Part shown: piece after piece, positions 60,815-64,000 of the stretch | How the letters are laid out: every line of letters starts with the position of its first letter | How positions within the stretch are numbered: the first letter of the stretch is position 1 | Source: Burkholderia diffusa | GTDB taxonomy: Bacteria > Pseudomonadota > Gammaproteobacteria > Burkholderiales > Burkholderiaceae | Reading direction: 5' to 3' | NCBI RefSeq assembly: GCF_902499115.1 | Contig: NZ_CABVPN010000035.1 | Location: forward strand, 18,143 to 82,142 | DNA length: 64,000 bases | The notes under the pieces: model-generated | Told to the model about the DNA's origin: nothing | Database searches by the model: none | What the model saw: only the letters and a program-made list of their open reading frames with translations | Translations under genes and position numbers: made by a program

Positions 60815-60850
60815 CGGGCGCGCGGGCACAAGGCCGCGCGCCCGTTTTTT
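60815..60850 (+). terminator. Intrinsic terminator after the SDR gene
   Basis: CGGGCGCGCGG and CCGCGCGCCCG form an 11-bp stem, followed by TTTTTT. Confidence 0.88.
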
Positions 60851-60926
60851 CTGTGCCGCCGGGATCGGCCGCGACGCGCGGCGCTTGGCGGTGACGGTCG
60901 TCCGAACCCACGTTTTCCGCCCGCCG

Positions 60927-61856
60927 ATGGACAAGCTGGATCAGGTCAGAATCTTCCTTCAGGTTGCCGAGATGGGCAGCTTCATCAAGGCCGCGCATGC
61001 GCTCGACGTGCCGCGCGCGACGGTGTCGGCCGCTGTCCAGCAGCTCGAGGCCGCGCTCGGCACGCGCTTGTTGCACCGTACGACGCGGCAGGTGCAGCTG
61101 ACGGCCGACGGCGCGCTGCTGCTGGAGCGCGGCCGGCGCCTGCTCGCGGAAGCCGACGAGCTCGACCGGCTGTTCCGGCGCCGCGATCGCGACGTGATCG
61201 GGCGGCTGAACGTCGATGTGCCGAGCCGGATCGCGCGCCGAGTGATCGCGCCCGCGCTGCCGTCGCTGTTTCGCCGCTACCCGAAGCTGCAACTGTCGCT
61301 CGGCTCGACGGACCGCTCGATCGATCTCGTGCAGGAGGGCGTCGATTGCGCAATCCGGGTCGGGCGGCTCGCGGACAGCAGCCTCGTCGTGCGGCCGCTC
61401 GGGCAGTTCGCGCTGATCAACTGCGCGAGCCCCGACTACCTGCGCGAATGCGGCGTGCCCGAGCACCCCGATGCGCTCGCGCACGGGCACTGGGCGATCG
61501 GCTATGCGTCACCGACGACCGGCCGCGAGCTCCGCTGGGAATACTGCGCGGACGGCGGCCACCACACACTGGCGCTGCCGAGCCGCGTGGCGGTCAACAA
61601 CGCCGAAACCTATATCGCGAGTTGCATTGCCGGGATGGGGCTGATCCAGATTCCGCGCTTCGACGTCGTGCATCTGCTCGACAGCGGGGCATTGGTCGAG
61701 GTGATGCCCGGCCATCGGGCCGCGCCGATGGACGTGTCGGCCGTCTATCCGCATCGCCGGCACCGGTCGAGACGGCTCAACGCGTTCATCGAATGGTTCG
61801 CGGAGTTGATGGCGGATGCGTTGAACGACAAGGGCGCGACCGCGACCGGCGACTGA
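60927..61856 (+). CDS. LysR-family transcriptional regulator
   Basis: The 309-residue protein has the N-terminal LysR helix-turn-helix (QVRIFLQVAEMGSFIKAAHA, PRATVSAAVQQLEAALGTRL, HRTTRQVQLT) and a periplasmic-binding-like effector domain (IDLVQEGVDCAIRVG). It belongs to the group that represses or activates short-chain dehydrogenase or efflux genes nearby. The ATG at 60927 starts the conserved sequence. The upstream SDR gene on the same strand is a plausible target. Confidence 0.9.
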   Translation: MDKLDQVRIFLQVAEMGSFIKAAHALDVPRATVSAAVQQLEAALGTRLLHRTTRQVQLTADGALLLERGRRLLAEADELDRLFRRRDRDVIGRLNVDVPSRIARRVIAPALPSLFRRYPKLQLSLGSTDRSIDLVQEGVDCAIRVGRLADSSLVVRPLGQFALINCASPDYLRECGVPEHPDALAHGHWAIGYASPTTGRELRWEYCADGGHHTLALPSRVAVNNAETYIASCIAGMGLIQIPRFDVVHLLDSGALVEVMPGHRAAPMDVSAVYPHRRHRSRRLNAFIEWFAELMADALNDKGATATGD

Positions 61857-61938
61857 AAAGGGCGCCGCGCCCGCCCGCGCCGACTGCGATCGACGGCGGC
61901 ATTCGACAGGTATTGCGGTATTGCGACCGGCGCGCGCC

Positions 61939-62065
61939 TTCAGCCCGGTCGGCTGGGAAGCCGTGGTCGAAACGCTGGCCGCGCGCGGCTACCGCGTGCT
62001 CGCCCCGCGTTGCGCGGCTTCGCGCCGACCCGCTTTCGCGACCCGCGGTTCTGCGAGCAGGGCTG
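61939..62065 (+). pseudogene. Frameshifted alpha/beta-hydrolase fragment
   Basis: The piece FSPVGWEAVVETLAARGYRV, followed by LAP, matches an alpha/beta-hydrolase around the second strand. After a two-base remnant of the next codon, the following frame continues LRGFAPTRFRDPRFCEQG, the standard continuation, and then stops. The join needs a one-base deletion near 62008. Only about 43 codons remain. The catalytic triad is absent. It sits at the transition to accessory DNA. Confidence 0.6.
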
Positions 62066-62106
62066 AACGCGCGGCGCGCGCGTGGGGGCGAGGTCGGTCG
62101 AGCCGG

Positions 62107-62277
62107 TCACTCGGTGCGGTGGGGAATGTTGTCCGGGAACGGGTAGGGCGCATGCGGCCCGGGCCAGTCGGGCACGGGTGGCTGGCGGAGCAGGTCGCAT
62201 CCGCCCAGCATGATCGACAGCAGCGCGACGAGCATGCCTCGGCCAATCCGGCTCGAAAAGAGGACGCGCGTGGACAT
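62107..62277 (-). CDS. Small lipoprotein, 56 aa
   Basis: The 56-residue product has a lipoprotein signal (IGRGMLVALLSIMLGGC, lipobox MLGGC) and a short Pro-rich tail (PPVPDWPGPHAPYPFPDN). GGAGG lies four to five bases before the ATG at 62277. The Pro-rich tail without a domain suggests a surface or periplasmic spacer role. Small lipoproteins of this kind are often hard to classify. Confidence 0.65.
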   Translation of the reverse strand: MSTRVLFSSRIGRGMLVALLSIMLGGCDLLRQPPVPDWPGPHAPYPFPDNIPHRTE

Positions 62278-62375
62278 GGGGCCTCCGTGCTTGCGTGTCC
62301 TGATACTTGGACTGCCGAGGGAGGGCGCGCGTTGCAGTGTGCGATGCGCGCGGGAAAAAACGCGCGGGAAAAAAC

Positions 62376-62411
62376 AAAAAACCCGCGAAGCGGCGAGCTT
62401 GCGCGGGTTTC
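62376..62411 (-). terminator. Intrinsic terminator, minus strand
   Basis: AAACCCGCGC and GCGCGGGTTT-type arms (with CCCGCG / CGCGGG core) pair, and the minus strand continues with TTTTTTGTTTTTTCC. It would stop transcripts coming from the right and shields the lipoprotein gene. Confidence 0.72.
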
Positions 62412-62694
62412 GACAGGTGCAGCGCATGACGCTGCGAAATACTGGTGCCAGGGCCGGAATGAAATAATTCTCTGTGATGCCCGTAGTGTAAGGGCATTGC
62501 TTGTTGGGTGTTACTGAGTTGCCCCCAGAGTTGCCCCCCGCGCTTCTGGCAGCCGCAGAATTCATATCGCTCTGCTGCGTGTGCCGTTCGGGCGAGGTCG
62601 TTCAGAAGATACCGACGGGCGTATCGGCGTAGGCTCGATCAGTCGAAGGCCCGTGCCGTGCGGAACGTTGCTGTGCAGCCGGAAGCAAAAATAT

Positions 62695-62809
62695 TTGGAG
62701 ATTTGGAGATAGACGGTTGTATCGGCCTGTAAGCCTTGTCTGGTAAGGCTGTGGTTATCTCCAAGTCTATCTCCAAAGTACACATTTTCTTGGAGATAAA
62801 GTTGGAGAC
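62695..62809. repeat. Cluster of six TTGGAGAT elements in direct and inverted orientation
   Basis: TTGGAGAT occurs at 62695, 62703, 62790 and as TTGGAGAC at 62802; its reverse ATCTCCAA occurs at 62757 and 62769. TTTGGAGATAGAC and its exact inverse GTCTATCTCCAAA form a 13-bp inverted repeat. The pairs are spaced 8, 12 and 12 bp. The region is AT-rich and lies at the start of the accessory end. It looks like a multi-site binding region of an integrase, replication or regulatory protein. Nothing coding is convincing here. Confidence 0.75.
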
Positions 62810-63011
62810 AGACTGCTGAGCTATGGCGTCCGCACGACGACGTTGAGAGTTGCCCTGCCTTCTGGAACGCTGCGCGCAAAGAACGCCCCGCGCGCCCACA
62901 CCCCCGAGCCGGCGTTACGCTAGAAAGTTACTTTGCAACCGTCGCATCACGTCAGTGATTGGCACGAGCAAGCGCGGCATAATCGCGACAAGATTGATTC
63001 GGGGACTGGCC

Positions 63012-63179
63012 ATGACAAACGCCGCAGTGCTATCGGCAGTGCTTGCCGCGCTCGCATCCGGCTTATTCGCCCTAGTTGGCGTGGTGATTACGTCGACATT
63101 TGCTCAAAGCGCGAACACGCAGCCCTGTGACGCACGACCGGCGCAGATCGACCCCAAGCGGACGTTGGTGAGGCCATAG
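63012..63179 (+). CDS. Small membrane-anchored hypothetical protein, 55 aa
   Basis: The 55-residue product has one hydrophobic helix (AAVLSAVLAALASGLFALVG and onwards) and a short polar tail. GGGGA lies seven bases before the ATG. It resembles the N-terminal anchor of larger unknown proteins, so it may be a truncation. It is divergent in style from the neighbouring minus-strand ORFs. Confidence 0.5.
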   Translation: MTNAAVLSAVLAALASGLFALVGVVITSTFAQSANTQPCDARPAQIDPKRTLVRP

Positions 63180-63192
63180 CGAAGGCTCGTTG

Positions 63193-63705
63193 CTAGTTGA
63201 GCGGATCAATGAAAACGATTTCTCGCTGGCATTGGCTAATTCTGGCCATGTAATTGGCAGGTTTGAGTACGTCAAGGCCGACAAGATTGGCGAGCGCGAC
63301 CCCGCGCAATTGGATTAGGGTGGAGGTCAGGTTGTATGGGTCCGGAACCAGGGATATGTTCGTTGAATTTTGCCAAGCCGCAAATACTGCGCGGACCCAC
63401 GTCATGACAGTCGTTGCCTCAACCTGCGTCAAAGGGTCGAGACGCTCCATTTCTGTAACGGTGTACGGCTTGTTCGACGCCGCGTTGAATGCGCCAGCTG
63501 GTTTGCTGTGGCAGTAAAAGACCGGGAATTTTGACGAAGGGAAGTGGAGGGCATGCGTCACGAAGACGTCGTAAGCGGAATCTTGCCCAAACTTAACGAT
63601 TCGATCTCCAGTCTGGCTTACGAGTACGGTTGCCCCGATGGCAGAGGCGTTGTTTGAGACATACTGATATCCGTTTTGTATGTATTGTTGGATGTGGTTG
63701 TTCAT
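63193..63705 (-). CDS. Hypothetical protein, 170 aa, accessory
   Basis: The 170-residue frame has lower GC and other codon use than the core genes. The product is soluble, with Asn/Gln/Tyr-rich start (NNHIQQYIQNGYQYVSNNAS) and no domain I recognise. No signal peptide. It starts five bases after the stop of the preceding minus-strand ORF, so the two may be coupled. The ribosome site is weak. Confidence 0.55.
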   Translation of the reverse strand: MNNHIQQYIQNGYQYVSNNASAIGATVLVSQTGDRIVKFGQDSAYDVFVTHALHFPSSKFPVFYCHSKPAGAFNAASNKPYTVTEMERLDPLTQVEATTVMTWVRAVFAAWQNSTNISLVPDPYNLTSTLIQLRGVALANLVGLDVLKPANYMARISQCQREIVFIDPLN

Positions 63706-63710
63706 ACGCT

Positions 63711-63968
63711 CTAAGCGTCGGCTTGTGTTGTGTTAATCGGCGGCCAGTTTAGCCTATCGGGATCGGGCGAATAGTCTGTTACCGTCGGCGGCGCGTCAGC
63801 ATGTTTGGAATTCGGTGATATTTCGGGGCGGGAAAGTGACTGGCTGTCCTGGCGGATGAGAGACATGACGCACTTTTGAGTGCTGCCGTTTGGGCAATGC
63901 GGACCGATATCCAACCCGGAACCGAGCCTATCCAGTCTTTTGTGTGTGAGGCATAAACTGACGGCCAA
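63711..63968 (-). CDS. Hypothetical protein, 85 aa, accessory
   Basis: The 85-residue frame begins with TTG, has no clear ribosome site, and contains two Cys-bearing stretches (SLCLTHKRLDR, HCPNGSTQKCVMS) and a Pro-rich end. No family is recognised. Position and spacing suggest a two-gene unit with the 170-aa ORF. The start overlaps the ribosome site of the plus-strand gene at 63981, so the start may be wrong. Confidence 0.35.
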   Translation of the reverse strand: MAVSLCLTHKRLDRLGSGLDIGPHCPNGSTQKCVMSLIRQDSQSLSRPEISPNSKHADAPPTVTDYSPDPDRLNWPPINTTQADA

Positions 63969-63980
63969 GGAGCCACTTTT

Positions 63981-64000
63981 ATGCCACGCAAACGCAAGGA
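63981..64000 (+). CDS. Start of a gene running out of the window
   Basis: AAGGAG lies eight bases before an ATG that opens a basic N-terminus (MPRKRK). Only six codons are visible, so no function can be given. Confidence 0.45.

Noticed and set aside
62436..62470. Sequence resembling a tRNA 3' end (TGGTGCCAGGGCCGGAAT) as an integration site
   Set aside because: No matching 5' half, anticodon arm or T loop can be folded on either strand, so it is not a tRNA. A remnant cannot be excluded but is unsupported.
62562..62899. Minus-strand ORFs across the TTGGAGAT repeat cluster
   Set aside because: No ribosome site, no domain, and they are interrupted by the repeat-rich non-coding stretch.

Overview
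The window is 64 kb of a high-GC chromosome from a Burkholderia-type beta-proteobacterium, most likely a Burkholderia cepacia complex member. The evidence is the dense GC-rich gene packing, the paired dimeric and monomeric NADP isocitrate dehydrogenases, the clpS-clpA, coaBC-lspA-ileS-ribF and nadAC/nadB neighbourhoods, and protein sequences close to those I know from that genus. No database was searched. Almost all of it is core chromosome; only the last 1.5 kb looks accessory.

Left part (1-16.9 kb): a Crp/Fnr regulator cut by the window edge, an Mpo1-like membrane oxygenase overlapping a ketopantoate-reductase-like gene, a SAM methyltransferase, a catalytically degenerate EAL protein with a Cache-like C-terminus, an MdtD-like exporter, a DUF2917 protein, a divergent pair (HTH-citrate synthase fusion versus class III CoA-transferase), a GntR regulator, an aldo/keto reductase, a PGRS-like glycine-rich secreted protein with a 15-bp repeat array, a NiCoT transporter, a stand-alone EF-G, a DUF192 protein and an acid-shock-like small secreted protein.

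Middle part (17-49 kb): rluE, the two isocitrate dehydrogenases, a multicopper oxidase, a cold-shock gene with a long leader, clpS-clpA, an amino-acid permease, a DUF347 membrane protein, dut-coaBC and lspA-ileS-ribF on the minus strand, purN-rsmB-like-mscS and a fatty acid desaturase on the plus strand. Then come the NAD genes: nadA-nadC, preceded by five tandem 49-bp units that fold as hairpins, convergent with nadB. rpmB-rpmG, radC and fkpB-ispH follow.

Right part (49-64 kb): a livHMGF branched-chain amino acid ABC cassette whose own substrate-binding gene survives only as a frameshifted remnant; DUF2278; an acetylornithine-type aminotransferase with a downstream GNAT gene; an ascD-like iron-sulfur flavin reductase; a YeeZ-like epimerase; rsuA; an SDR gene; a LysR regulator; a frameshifted alpha/beta-hydrolase fragment; and a small lipoprotein. 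From about 62.4 kb the sequence becomes AT-richer and carries orphan ORFs and a cluster of TTGGAGAT repeats.

The most interesting signal is upstream of the aminotransferase: a good promoter, a 27-codon ORF with four consecutive Arg codons, a hairpin over its stop codon, a competing complementary segment inside the ORF, and an intrinsic terminator before the structural gene. That is the full layout of a ribosome-mediated arginine attenuator.
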